Position numbers and translations under genes: made by a program | Shown here: positions 1 to 6,818 of the stretch, piece by piece | How positions within the stretch are numbered: position 1 is the first letter of the stretch | Layout: each line of letters begins with the position of its first letter | The notes under the pieces: model-generated | Seen by the model: only the letters and a program-made list of their open reading frames with translations | Databases searched by the model: none | What the model was told of the DNA's origin: nothing | Assembly (NCBI GenBank): GCA_902806375.1 | Contig: CADCWK010000024.1 | Span: 1-11,622 of the forward strand | Direction: 5' to 3' | From: an uncultured Thermomicrobiales bacterium | Lineage (GTDB): Bacteria > Chloroflexota > Chloroflexia > Thermomicrobiales > UBA6265 | Length of the DNA: 11,622 nucleotides

Positions 1-1
1 C

Positions 2-364
2 GCCCGGTTCGCCTACTTCTTCGGACCTGGCTGCGAGCCCGGCCTCGCCGAGCTGGCGCGGGTCGTCCGGCCCGGCGGGACCGCCGTCATCATCGACAAC
101 GACCTGCGCGGCGGGGAATTCTCCGGCTGGCTGCGGCGCTCGGCGGGATGGCGGGACATCGACCCGGCCGCCATCGAGGCCTTCTGGGTGGCGCAGGGCT
201 TCGGCATCGAGCGCATCGCGACCGAGTGGCGGTTCCGTGAGCGCGTCGACCTTGAGGCCGTCCTCCGCTTGGAGCTGCCCTCCGACATCGTCGATGACGT
301 GATCGGCCAGCACACGGGGCTGACCATCTCCCAGCATTACCTGCTCCTGCACCGCGCCTACTGA
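2..364 (+). CDS. Class I SAM-dependent methyltransferase, C-terminal part (5' end outside window)
   Basis: The reading frame is open from the window edge to a TGA at 362-364 and gives 120 residues of a protein whose start is missing. It begins ARFAYFFGPGCEPGL and continues LAELARVVRPGGTAVIIDND. The segment L-x-E-x-x-R-V-V-R-P-G-G followed by a hydrophobic strand is the typical post-motif of class I (Methyltransf_11-like) methyltransferases, where the fourth beta strand leads into the fifth. The SAM-binding glycine loop lies upstream and is not visible. The tail (…LTISQHYLLLHRAY) fits the last beta strands of the Rossmann-like fold. The substrate cannot be told. It is followed by a 210-base gap before cheB, so it need not be in the same operon. 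The family call is fairly safe; the function is open. Confidence 0.7.
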   Translation, partial: ARFAYFFGPGCEPGLAELARVVRPGGTAVIIDNDLRGGEFSGWLRRSAGWRDIDPAAIEAFWVAQGFGIERIATEWRFRERVDLEAVLRLELPSDIVDDVIGQHTGLTISQHYLLLHRAY

Positions 365-574
365 CCTCCGAGCGTCCGGTCGGCGTCCGGTGGGAAACGG
401 AACCGGTCAACGGAGCTGGTCAATGGGACGCCGTGGCGCGGTTTGCGCGTATCATGGGTAGGCACGGTTAGGTCAAGGCCTTTACTATTCAGCGGTACTG
501 ATGGTTCCGTTCCGGGGCTATCCGGATCGGCGTGCCGCGAGGCACGTGCCGGCGACCAGACGGGACCAGGATCG

Positions 575-1612
575 ATGGCCAGCGTGACCGACCATGACAT
601 CCGCCGTGACATCGTCGTCATCGGGGCATCGGCTGGCGGCATCCCGCCGCTCCTGACCATCATCGAGCAGTTGCCACCGGACTTCCCGGCGGCGGTGCTG
701 ATCGTCGTGCACATGCCGGCGATGAGCCGGAGCCGGCTGCCGGAACTCCTCCAGCGGGTGACGGACCTGCCCGTTGGGCTGGCCGAACACCACCAGCCGC
801 TGGACATGGGACGGATCTACGTCGCCCCTCCCGACCGGCACCTGATTGTCCGCGAGGGGTACGTCGAACTGTCCCACGGCCCGCGGGAGAACCACACCCG
901 GCCGGCCGTCGATCCGCTGTTCCGCTCGGCGGCCCGCGCCTACCGGGAACGGGTGATCGGCATCGTCCTGTCCGGGACGCTCTACGACGGCAGCGGCGGG
1001 CTGATGGCGATCAACGCCTACGGTGGCCTGGCGATCGTCCAGGACCCCGCCGAGGCGCTGATGGCGGGGATGCCCGAGAGCGCGATGCTGCACGCGAACA
1101 TCGATCACGTCCTGCCGGCGGCAACGATCGCGGGCAAGCTCACCGAACTCGTGGGCAATCGAGTCACGACCGGGAGCATCACGATGCGCGACGACGAGGC
1201 GGTGATCGAGCAGAAGATCGAGGCGGATTTCCAGCACCAGACGGAGGACGTCCGGGCCGACCAGAGCACGATGTTCACCTGCCCGGACTGCGGCGGGGTG
1301 CTCTGGCAGGAGGCGACCGGGCCGGCGCTCCACTTCCGCTGCCATGTCGGCCACGCCTTCGCGCCCGAGGCGCTGCTGGGCCTCAAGACCGAGGATATGG
1401 AAGCGGCCCTCTGGACGTGCGTCCGGATGCTCAAGGAGAAGGCGACGCTATCCCGTCAGATGGCGACCCGCTACCGCAACGCCGCCGCCAACGGCCAGTA
1501 CAGCAGCCGGCTCACCGAGCAGGCTGAGCGGGACGAGCACTACGTCGAGGTCCTCAAGACCCTGCTGGAGCAGATCCCCGGGCCGGTCGATTCGGTCGCG
1601 GTCGCCGATTAA
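575..1612 (+). CDS. Stand-alone CheB-type protein-glutamate methylesterase with C-terminal Cys/His cluster
   Basis: This 345-residue protein is a CheB methylesterase domain without the N-terminal receiver domain of classical CheB. The catalytic triad is visible: Ser19 in GASAGG, His46 in VVHMP and Asp138 in LSGTLYDGSGG. IYVAPPDRHL (81-90) and AVDPLFRSAA are further CheB signatures. CheB hydrolyses glutamyl methyl esters or deamidates glutamines on chemoreceptors, but no receptor is encoded nearby. After the esterase domain (about 10-195), residues 236-260 carry C-P-D-C … F-R-C-H-V-G-H, a plausible metal-binding cluster. A helical, charged C-terminus follows. The ATG at 575 is chosen because GASAGG follows 16 residues later, as in homologues; an in-frame GTG at 443 would add 44 unconserved residues. 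The SD is weak (AGGA at 568-571). It is probably co-transcribed with the CheB-CheR kinase 81 bases downstream. Confidence 0.88.
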   Translation: MASVTDHDIRRDIVVIGASAGGIPPLLTIIEQLPPDFPAAVLIVVHMPAMSRSRLPELLQRVTDLPVGLAEHHQPLDMGRIYVAPPDRHLIVREGYVELSHGPRENHTRPAVDPLFRSAARAYRERVIGIVLSGTLYDGSGGLMAINAYGGLAIVQDPAEALMAGMPESAMLHANIDHVLPAATIAGKLTELVGNRVTTGSITMRDDEAVIEQKIEADFQHQTEDVRADQSTMFTCPDCGGVLWQEATGPALHFRCHVGHAFAPEALLGLKTEDMEAALWTCVRMLKEKATLSRQMATRYRNAAANGQYSSRLTEQAERDEHYVEVLKTLLEQIPGPVDSVAVAD

Positions 1613-1683
1613 CTCGCCCTGCCGGATGGATCGACAGGTCATCCCCTGTAGTGGAGACGAACGACCCGTGAATGCGTCACAAT

Positions 1684-1688
1684 GAGGG
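1684..1688 (+). promoter_or_regulatory. Ribosome binding site deciding the start of the CheB-CheR kinase
   Basis: GAGGG lies five bases before the ATG at 1694. The more upstream in-frame ATG at 1682 overlaps this site and has no purine-rich sequence at a suitable distance before it. The site therefore favours 1694 as the start. Confidence 0.5.
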
Positions 1689-1693
1689 ACGAC

Positions 1694-4600
1694 ATGGAAA
1701 AACACCTCATGGATGGTGACGTGGCGCAGCTGTCCGAACGTCAGCTCGTGGTCGTGGGTTCGTCCGCAGGCGGCATCGAGGCGCTCTCGACGCTGGTCGA
1801 GAGCCTGCCGGAGGATTTCCCGGCCGCCATCATCCTTGCCCAGCACCTCGACCCGAACCGGCCCAGCCGGCTGGACAGCATCCTGGCCGGCAAGACCGCG
1901 CTGACGGTCGAGGTCGTCCATGACCACACCGTCACGCAGCCGTCGACCATCTACGTGATCCCGCCCGACCGGCACGTCCGGGTTCTGGAGGGCGAGCTGG
2001 AGGTGTTGCCGGACGGGGACAGCCGGCCGACCCCGTCGATCGATACCCTGCTCCGCAGTGCTGCCGAGGTCTACGGCGAGCGGCTCCTCGCGGTGATCCT
2101 GACCGGTTCAGGCTCCGACGGGGCCAGCGGGGCCATCGCCGTCAAGGAGGCCGGCGGGACGGTCATCATCCAGGACCCGCAGACGGCGGCCTTCCCGTCC
2201 ATGCCCAAGTCGCTGCCGCGGGCCATCGTCGATATCGTCGCCCCGATCGAGCGGATCGGTCCACTGCTGACCCGGATCCTGTCCCAGCCCGAGCGGATCG
2301 ACGTCGACTCCGACCCGGCCCTGCCGCTCCTGCTGCGCGAGATCCGGACCCGCCGCGGGATCGACTTCGGCGCCTACAAGACCCCCACCCTGCTCCGCCG
2401 GCTCAACCGCCGGATGGCCGCGACGGGATCGACCAGTATCTCCGACTACCTGGGCTACATCCGCGCGAACCCGGACGAGGAGCGGCTGCTCGTCAGCAGC
2501 TTTCTCATCAAGGTCACCCGGTTCTTCCGGGATACGGCCCTCTACGATCACCTCCGGACCGAGATCCTGCCTGGCCTCATCGAACAGGCCAGCCAGCAGG
2601 GACGGGAACTGCGGATCTGGTCGGCGGGCTGTGCGACCGGCGAGGAGGCCTACTCGATGGCCCTGCTCGTCGCGGAGCTCATCGGAGACAGCCCGGAGCC
2701 CGGGGTCCGCATCTTCGCCACCGACCTGGATGAGGAAGCGGTCAACTTCGCGCGCCGCGGGGTCTACAGCCGGTCGTCCATCTCCAGCGTGCCGGCCGAC
2801 CTGGTCGACCGCTACTTCACCCACCGGGACGGGACGTACGAGGTCCGCAAGGTCATCCGGAGCCTGGTCGTCTTTGGCCAGCACGACCTCGGGCAGCGGC
2901 CGCCGTTCCCCAACGTCGATCTGGTCCTGTGCCGGAACGTCCTGATCTATTTCACCGCCAGCCTCCAGCAGCAGACCCTCGACGCCTTCGCCTACTCCCT
3001 CCGGGACGGAGGCTTCCTCGTCCTCGGGACGTCCGAGACCCCACGGCCGCTCAGCGACCTGTTCCAGGTCCGTGACCGGCGGCACCGGGTCTTCCGGCGA
3101 ATCGGGTCACGTCCGCCCCTGCGCCCGTCCTGGCCGACCCAGTCGATCGCCGGGAGCGAGTCCGGACCCTGGAGCCCGAGTACCCGGTCGGCGCTCGACC
3201 TCGCCCTCCAGCAGGCCGAAGGCGAGGCCCAGCGGGCACAGCTGACCGGGTCCCGGTTCGAGAACATCCTCCGGCAGCTTCCCGATGGGGTCGCCCTGAT
3301 CGACCGGCGCTACGACATCGAGTTCATCAACGGCGTCGCCCGCCAGTTGCTCGGCATCCACGGGGTCGCCCTCGGCCAGGACTTCATCCACCTCGCTCAG
3401 CGGATCCCGTCCAACCCGCTCCGGTCGGCGATCGACGCGGTGCTCCGCGGCGAGGGGCCGACGCGGCTCGACCGGATCGTGGCGACCGAGTCGGTCACGG
3501 GCGATGTCGTCCAGCTCGCCCTGACCTGCGAGCCGGAGCAGGTCGGGCCGAACGGGACGGTCAGCAGCGTCCTGGTCCTGATCGAGGACGTGACCGAGAT
3601 CACCCGCATGGAGGGGAGGGTCGGCGAGTCCGTCGATCACCTGACGGCCGAGAACGCCGCTCTCCGGGACACCATCTCGCGGTTGACCGGCGCCAACCGG
3701 GAACTGCTCGCCGCCAACCGCGAACTCAGTGACACGATGGACGAACTCCGGGAGCAGGGTGAGGAGCTGCGGATCGTCAACGCCGCGGCCCAGGTCGCGA
3801 CGGAGGAGATCGAGACCCTCAACGAGGAGTTGCAGGCGACCAACGAGGAACTGGAGACGCTCAACGAGGAGACCCAGGCGACGCTCGAGGAACTCAACGC
3901 GACCAACGACGAGCTGAGTGCCCGGAGCCTGGAGCTCGAGGACCTGGCTGAGACCCACGCCGCCGAGCGCGCCCGGCTGTCCGCCATCCTGGGCAGCATC
4001 GGCGAGGCCGTCGTCGTCGTCGATGCCGCCGGGCGGGTCGTTCGCAGCAATCCGGCCTACGATGACCTCATCGGGAGCCTCGGGGGAGCACTGACTCCGA
4101 CCGATCTGTCCGGTGGCGGGCTGGCCCACGCCGACACGCCGCAGCGGCGGGCGGCCAACGGCGAGCGGTTCCAGACCGAGTTCACCGTCGCCGACCGGCC
4201 GGGCGGGCCGCGCTGGTTCGAGGCGACCGGCGCGCCACTGTGGGGCGACAACCGGGAGGGCGGCGTGCTCGTCATCCGCGAGACGACCGACCGGCGGCTG
4301 CGCCGGCTCGAGGAACAGTTCCTCCACATCGCGGGGCATGAGCTCCGGTCTCCGCTGACCGCCCTGCAGGGCTACCTCCAGCTGGCCCGGCGCCGGATCC
4401 AGGGGCTGGAGGATGACGGCCGGCTGGGCCGGTACATCGACGCCGCCATGCAGCAGGTCCAGCGCCAGTCCCAGCTCATCAACCAGTTGATGGAGGTCGG
4501 TCGGCTCCGGACCGGCAAGCTCGCCCTCGATTTCCAGCCCGTCGATGTCGCGGCGATGGTCCAGGACGTCATCGCGACGATGCGGGTGATCGCGCCCGAC

Positions 4601-5041
4601 CGGACCTTCCGGATCGATTCGACCGCCGACCCCGTCCGGATCCAGGGTGACCCGCTGCGGCTGGAGCAGATCGTCCTGAACCTGCTCTCCAACGCGGTCA
4701 AGCACGCCCCCGAGAGCCAGTACATCGACGTTCGTCTCCACGTGGTCGGTGCGGAAGCCATCATCCAGGTGCAGGACTACGGACCGGGGATCCCCGCCAG
4801 GAACCGGCAGGGCATCTTCGACCTGCTGTCCCAGGTCGAGCGGTCCAACCACTCCGACCAGACCGGGCTGGGGCTGGGGCTCTACATCGCCCGGGAGATC
4901 GCCGAGGCGCACGGGGGGTCGATCGTCGTCGAGTCGGAGATCGGCCAGGGCGCGACCTTCATCGTCCGCCTCCCGGTCGCGCAGCCCACCAGGGTCGCCG
5001 CGATGTCGGGCGGGTCGCCAGACGTCCCGTCTCCAGGCTGA
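1694..5041 (+). CDS. CheB-CheR-PAS-coiled coil-PAS hybrid sensor histidine kinase
   Basis: This giant signalling protein has 1115 residues. Domains in order: CheB methylesterase (about 15-195; triad Ser24 in GSSAGG, His51 in AQHLDP, Asp142 in TGSGSDGA); CheR methyltransferase (about 208-470; SAM-binding AGCATGEEAYS at 311-321, CRNVLIYF at 413-420); a PAS-like domain (about 525-640); a coiled coil (about 640-755) with 14-residue repeats; a second PAS-like domain (about 762-870); and HisKA with the phospho-acceptor His882 in GHELRSPLTAL. The HATPase domain has its N box around Asn1000 (SNAVKH), G1 at DYGPGIP (Asp1028) and G2 at TGLGLGLYI. No transmembrane segment is evident, so it is probably cytosolic. 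CheB-CheR-PAS-kinase fusions are a known architecture, but their targets are poorly defined. There is no receiver domain and no adjacent response regulator. The ATG at 1694 is chosen for the GAGGG at 1684-1688; the ATG at 1682 is possible but lacks an SD. Confidence 0.93.
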   Translation: MEKHLMDGDVAQLSERQLVVVGSSAGGIEALSTLVESLPEDFPAAIILAQHLDPNRPSRLDSILAGKTALTVEVVHDHTVTQPSTIYVIPPDRHVRVLEGELEVLPDGDSRPTPSIDTLLRSAAEVYGERLLAVILTGSGSDGASGAIAVKEAGGTVIIQDPQTAAFPSMPKSLPRAIVDIVAPIERIGPLLTRILSQPERIDVDSDPALPLLLREIRTRRGIDFGAYKTPTLLRRLNRRMAATGSTSISDYLGYIRANPDEERLLVSSFLIKVTRFFRDTALYDHLRTEILPGLIEQASQQGRELRIWSAGCATGEEAYSMALLVAELIGDSPEPGVRIFATDLDEEAVNFARRGVYSRSSISSVPADLVDRYFTHRDGTYEVRKVIRSLVVFGQHDLGQRPPFPNVDLVLCRNVLIYFTASLQQQTLDAFAYSLRDGGFLVLGTSETPRPLSDLFQVRDRRHRVFRRIGSRPPLRPSWPTQSIAGSESGPWSPSTRSALDLALQQAEGEAQRAQLTGSRFENILRQLPDGVALIDRRYDIEFINGVARQLLGIHGVALGQDFIHLAQRIPSNPLRSAIDAVLRGEGPTRLDRIVATESVTGDVVQLALTCEPEQVGPNGTVSSVLVLIEDVTEITRMEGRVGESVDHLTAENAALRDTISRLTGANRELLAANRELSDTMDELREQGEELRIVNAAAQVATEEIETLNEELQATNEELETLNEETQATLEELNATNDELSARSLELEDLAETHAAERARLSAILGSIGEAVVVVDAAGRVVRSNPAYDDLIGSLGGALTPTDLSGGGLAHADTPQRRAANGERFQTEFTVADRPGGPRWFEATGAPLWGDNREGGVLVIRETTDRRLRRLEEQFLHIAGHELRSPLTALQGYLQLARRRIQGLEDDGRLGRYIDAAMQQVQRQSQLINQLMEVGRLRTGKLALDFQPVDVAAMVQDVIATMRVIAPDRTFRIDSTADPVRIQGDPLRLEQIVLNLLSNAVKHAPESQYIDVRLHVVGAEAIIQVQDYGPGIPARNRQGIFDLLSQVERSNHSDQTGLGLGLYIAREIAEAHGGSIVVESEIGQGATFIVRLPVAQPTRVAAMSGGSPDVPSPG
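3818..3943 (+). repeat. Three 42-bp (14-residue) tandem repeats encoding the coiled-coil linker
   Basis: Inside the kinase gene, units at 3818-3859, 3860-3901 and 3902-3943 encode LNEELQATNEELET, LNEETQATLEELNA and TNDELSARSLELED. Each is two heptads. The first two units are clearly related in DNA as well as protein; the third is more diverged. The stretch continues a longer helical region between the two PAS-like domains and is probably a parallel signalling coiled coil in the kinase dimer. Similar Asn/Glu/Leu-rich linkers are common in CheB-CheR-PAS fusions. Confidence 0.75.
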
Positions 5042-5088
5042 CCGACCCGTCCCCCCGTTCCCTGTTCACCCTGGAGGCAGGTCACGCG

Positions 5089-5472
5089 ATGCCGTTCGAG
5101 GAGGCCGTCGAACTCGTCGGTCAGGTCGTCGAAGCGGTCGGGATCGGCGTGATCGTGCTCGGCGCGGCGCTCGCGACCGGCCGGTTCCTGCTCCATCTGC
5201 GCGGGCGGGAACCGTGGCAGCGCACCTACCGGATCTACCGCCGGGGCGTCGGCCAGTCGATCCTGCTCGGGCTGGAGTTCCTCGTCGCCGGGGACATCAT
5301 CCGGACGGTCGTCATCGAGCCGACGTTCCGCAGCGTCGGCATCCTCGCGGTCATCATCGCGATCCGGACGTTCCTCAGCCTGGAACTGGAACTCGAGATC
5401 GAGGGGCGCTGGCCCTGGCAGCGCGCCACCCGCCCTGATTTGGACGACGATGACGATCCGGCCGGCCGCTGA
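5089..5472 (+). CDS. DUF1622 family small membrane protein
   Basis: This 127-residue protein has three hydrophobic stretches: about 17-35 (GIGVIVLGAALATGRFLL), 57-76 (QSILLGLEFLVAGDIIRTVV) and 82-98 (SVGILAVIIAIRTFLSL). The sequence LGLEFLVAGDIIRTV followed by VGILAVIIAIRTFLS and an acidic ELEIEG is the signature of the DUF1622 family, whose function is unknown. The tail is hydrophilic and contains a run of aspartates (119-123). It starts 47 bases after the kinase stop, on the same strand, and is likely co-transcribed with it. The start is the ATG at 5089, with a GGAGG about 12 bases upstream, slightly far. It could be an accessory membrane component of the signalling operon, but that is only inferred from position. 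Confidence 0.85.
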   Translation: MPFEEAVELVGQVVEAVGIGVIVLGAALATGRFLLHLRGREPWQRTYRIYRRGVGQSILLGLEFLVAGDIIRTVVIEPTFRSVGILAVIIAIRTFLSLELELEIEGRWPWQRATRPDLDDDDDPAGR

Positions 5473-5488
5473 CCAGTTAGTCGCGCCG

Positions 5489-5914
5489 TCAGTCTCCGCT
5501 CGACGGTCGCACCCGCCAGTCGACGATCTCCAGACCTGGCACCCGGCCATGATGCCGGACGTTACCAGTCACGAGCGTCGCGCCCAGCGCCATCGCGTGG
5601 GCCGCAATCAGGACGTCCATCTCACCGATGCGTTGTCCGGTCGTCTTGAGGTAATACTGAATGCTGGCGAACATCGGGGCGGCCGTTTCGTCCCACGGGA
5701 TGACGTTGATTTGTCCCAGATAGTTACGCGCGGCCAATTGCCGGATGTCATTCGACGGTAGAGCTTCCAGACCGACAAGGATCTCGGCCACCGTAATCGC
5801 TGAGATACAGAGTTGCTCGTCCGCAATCTCACGGACACGTTGCCGGTATTCAGGCGGTCGACCACGAGCGATGTAGCTTACGGCATCGGTGTCAAGCATA
5901 AAGAGTTTGGTCAA
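5489..5914 (-). CDS. vapC: VapC-like PIN-domain ribonuclease toxin
   Basis: This 141-residue protein has the PIN-domain pattern of type II VapC toxins, Mg-dependent RNases that cleave structured RNAs such as tRNA or rRNA. Acidic residues at the expected places are Asp8 (MLDTDAVSY), Glu44 (ITVAEILVGL) and Asp100 (GEMDVLIAAHA). The C-terminal element reads LVTGNVRHHGRVPGL, where many VapCs have TNN or TxD. The start is a TTG at 5914, supported by GAGGAGG four bases upstream. The ATG further in (5899) would lie too far from that SD and would remove the first beta strand. The TTG overlaps the vapB stop in TTGA, so the two are translationally coupled. The 3' end is 16 bases from the convergent DUF1622 gene. 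Confidence 0.87.
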   Translation of the reverse strand: MTKLFMLDTDAVSYIARGRPPEYRQRVREIADEQLCISAITVAEILVGLEALPSNDIRQLAARNYLGQINVIPWDETAAPMFASIQYYLKTTGQRIGEMDVLIAAHAMALGATLVTGNVRHHGRVPGLEIVDWRVRPSSGD

Positions 5915-6213
5915 CGATCCTCCTCACCGTCGAGGTAGTTGCGGTGCGTCCACGGGTAGTTGAGCGGTCGTTCGTCCATGAAGTCTTCCGGGATGTCCGC
6001 CGCGTCAAGGATGGCGAACAACTCGTCCCAAGACTTTGTCCGTCGCGACTGAGACAGGATGACATCACCGGTCGCCTCGTCACGCCGGAGCGACACGGTC
6101 TCGCCCTCGAACCGGACATCGGTCGGCAACCGGATGATCTGCGTTTCGCCGTCGCGCTCTATCGGGACCGATCGGGTGGCGCTGGTGCTGGTATTGCGTT
6201 CTGGCTGGGCCAT
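5911..6213 (-). CDS. vapB: VapB-type antitoxin
   Basis: This 100-residue protein lies directly upstream of and overlaps the PIN toxin by four bases, the usual antitoxin-first order. Residues about 23-55 (GETQIIRLPTDVRFEGETVSLRRD…GDVILSQ) match the pattern of VapB/SpoVT-AbrB swapped-hairpin antitoxins (x-Q-x-x-R-L-P-x-x-x-R-F-x-G-x-x-V). The following SWDELFAIL and DFMDERP are typical of the C-terminal toxin-neutralising part. The first 15 residues are Ser/Thr-rich and probably disordered. The ATG at 6213 has a GGGAGG about eight bases upstream. Such antitoxins bind their own promoter together with the toxin; an imperfect inverted repeat lies just upstream. The gene follows the photolyase genes on the same strand after 65 bases. 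Confidence 0.85.
   Translation of the reverse strand: MAQPERNTSTSATRSVPIERDGETQIIRLPTDVRFEGETVSLRRDEATGDVILSQSRRTKSWDELFAILDAADIPEDFMDERPLNYPWTHRNYLDGEEDR
5919..5925 (-). promoter_or_regulatory. Strong ribosome binding site for the TTG start of vapC
   Basis: On the minus strand this reads GAGGAGG, four bases from the TTG at 5914, and lies inside the last codons of vapB. It decides the unusual TTG start over the internal ATG at 5899. Confidence 0.6.
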
Positions 6214-6239
6214 GTTCGCTTCCTCCCTGATCCGAGAGA

Positions 6240-6274
6240 AGTATATCGGCGATCGGCCCGGACCATCGGTGATA
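6240..6274 (-). promoter_or_regulatory. Candidate vapBC promoter and operator
   Basis: In the 65-base gap before vapB the minus strand has TATACT (6245-6240), a good -10 hexamer, about 27 bases from the ATG. No convincing -35 is seen at 16-18 bases spacing. An imperfect inverted repeat, TATCGGCGAT (6244-6253) and ATCGGTGATA (6265-6274), matches at 8 of 10 pairs with an 11-base spacer and overlaps the -10. VapBC complexes commonly autoregulate through such palindromes. The call is tentative. Confidence 0.33.
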
Positions 6275-6278
6275 TGCC

Positions 6279-6818
6279 CTATCCCACAGGCCCGCCTCGT
6301 CCGTCGACCCGTGCTCTGGATGGGGCCTCATCCTCGTCCAGTGGCAGCCCGGCCTGCCCGTAGGCGTACCGCTGGGCCACCTTCCAGTAGCGGGAGAACC
6401 GCCGGAGGTCGAGGTGGCCGTCGTAGGCGAGGAACGGGATTTCGGGAACGACAGTCAGCGGTATCTCGGCGTCGAGCCGCCGACCGATCTCCAGGAAGCG
6501 CGGGGCGGGGCTGGGCGTCGTCAGGATCCGCTCCGCCCCGTGCCCGTGGGCGAAGGCCAGCACCTGCTCGGCGACGTCGCCCCTGCGGATCGTGACCGGT
6601 AGCTCCAGCAGGCACTCGTAGAGGAAGACCAGCCGCTTGAGCGTGGTGCCGTAGTCGTCCAGCAGGGCATCGTCGAAGACGAAGATCGCCGGGGCGCCGG
6701 GCGCCGCCGCCAGGGCCGGGTTGCCGGGCCGCAGGCAATCTCCGTGGACCCAGACGATGGCGTTCCGGATCGCCTCGTCCGGCGCGGCACCGATCGTCTC
6801 GTCGCGGTGATCGGTCAT
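6279..6818 (-). CDS. Stand-alone photolyase/cryptochrome alpha/beta (antenna-type) domain protein
   Basis: This 179-residue protein resembles the N-terminal Rossmann-like domain of photolyases/cryptochromes (PF00875 type) and nothing else. After a short lead it has IVWVHGDCLRPGNPAL (about 21-36), corresponding to the V-W-F-R-x-D-L-R-x-x-D-N-P-A-L start of normal photolyases. IFVFDDALL, a helix and VTIRRGDVAEQVLAFAHGHGAERI follow, the usual 'low/high G-x-x-x-x-x-L' strand-helix pattern. RFSRYWKVAQRYAY lies near the end. The conserved first Arg of the FRxDLR motif is replaced (VHGDCLR). The FAD-binding domain is not in this chain; it is encoded by the gene immediately upstream. The ATG at 6818 overlaps that gene's TGA in ATGA and has no SD of its own, so translation is coupled. 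It probably pairs with the upstream protein, as an antenna or structural half; this is inference. Confidence 0.75.
   Translation of the reverse strand: MTDHRDETIGAAPDEAIRNAIVWVHGDCLRPGNPALAAAPGAPAIFVFDDALLDDYGTTLKRLVFLYECLLELPVTIRRGDVAEQVLAFAHGHGAERILTTPSPAPRFLEIGRRLDAEIPLTVVPEIPFLAYDGHLDLRRFSRYWKVAQRYAYGQAGLPLDEDEAPSRARVDGRGGPVG

Noticed and set aside
443..574. Extension of the stand-alone CheB to an upstream GTG, adding 44 residues.
   Set aside because: The added residues look non-coding and are not typical of CheB. The ATG at 575 places the first beta strand at the expected distance from the N-terminus.
365..574. Possible riboswitch or promoter before cheB, including a 6-bp hairpin with a GCGA loop at 531-546 and TACTAT at 484-489.
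   Set aside because: The stem is short, the rest does not match a c-di-GMP or other known riboswitch core that I can recognise, and TACTAT has no -35 partner at the right spacing.
3107..4912. A 601-codon open frame on the - strand opposite the CheB-CheR kinase.
   Set aside because: Its composition (Gly, Asp, Arg, Leu, Pro-rich) is that of a codon-bias mirror. No motif is visible, and the + strand encodes clear kinase and PAS domains there.
6815..6818. Idea that the split photolyase is a sequencing error or a frameshifted single gene.
   Set aside because: The domain order is opposite to that of a normal photolyase, both genes have their own complete motifs, and the ATGA overlap is a typical coupling junction.
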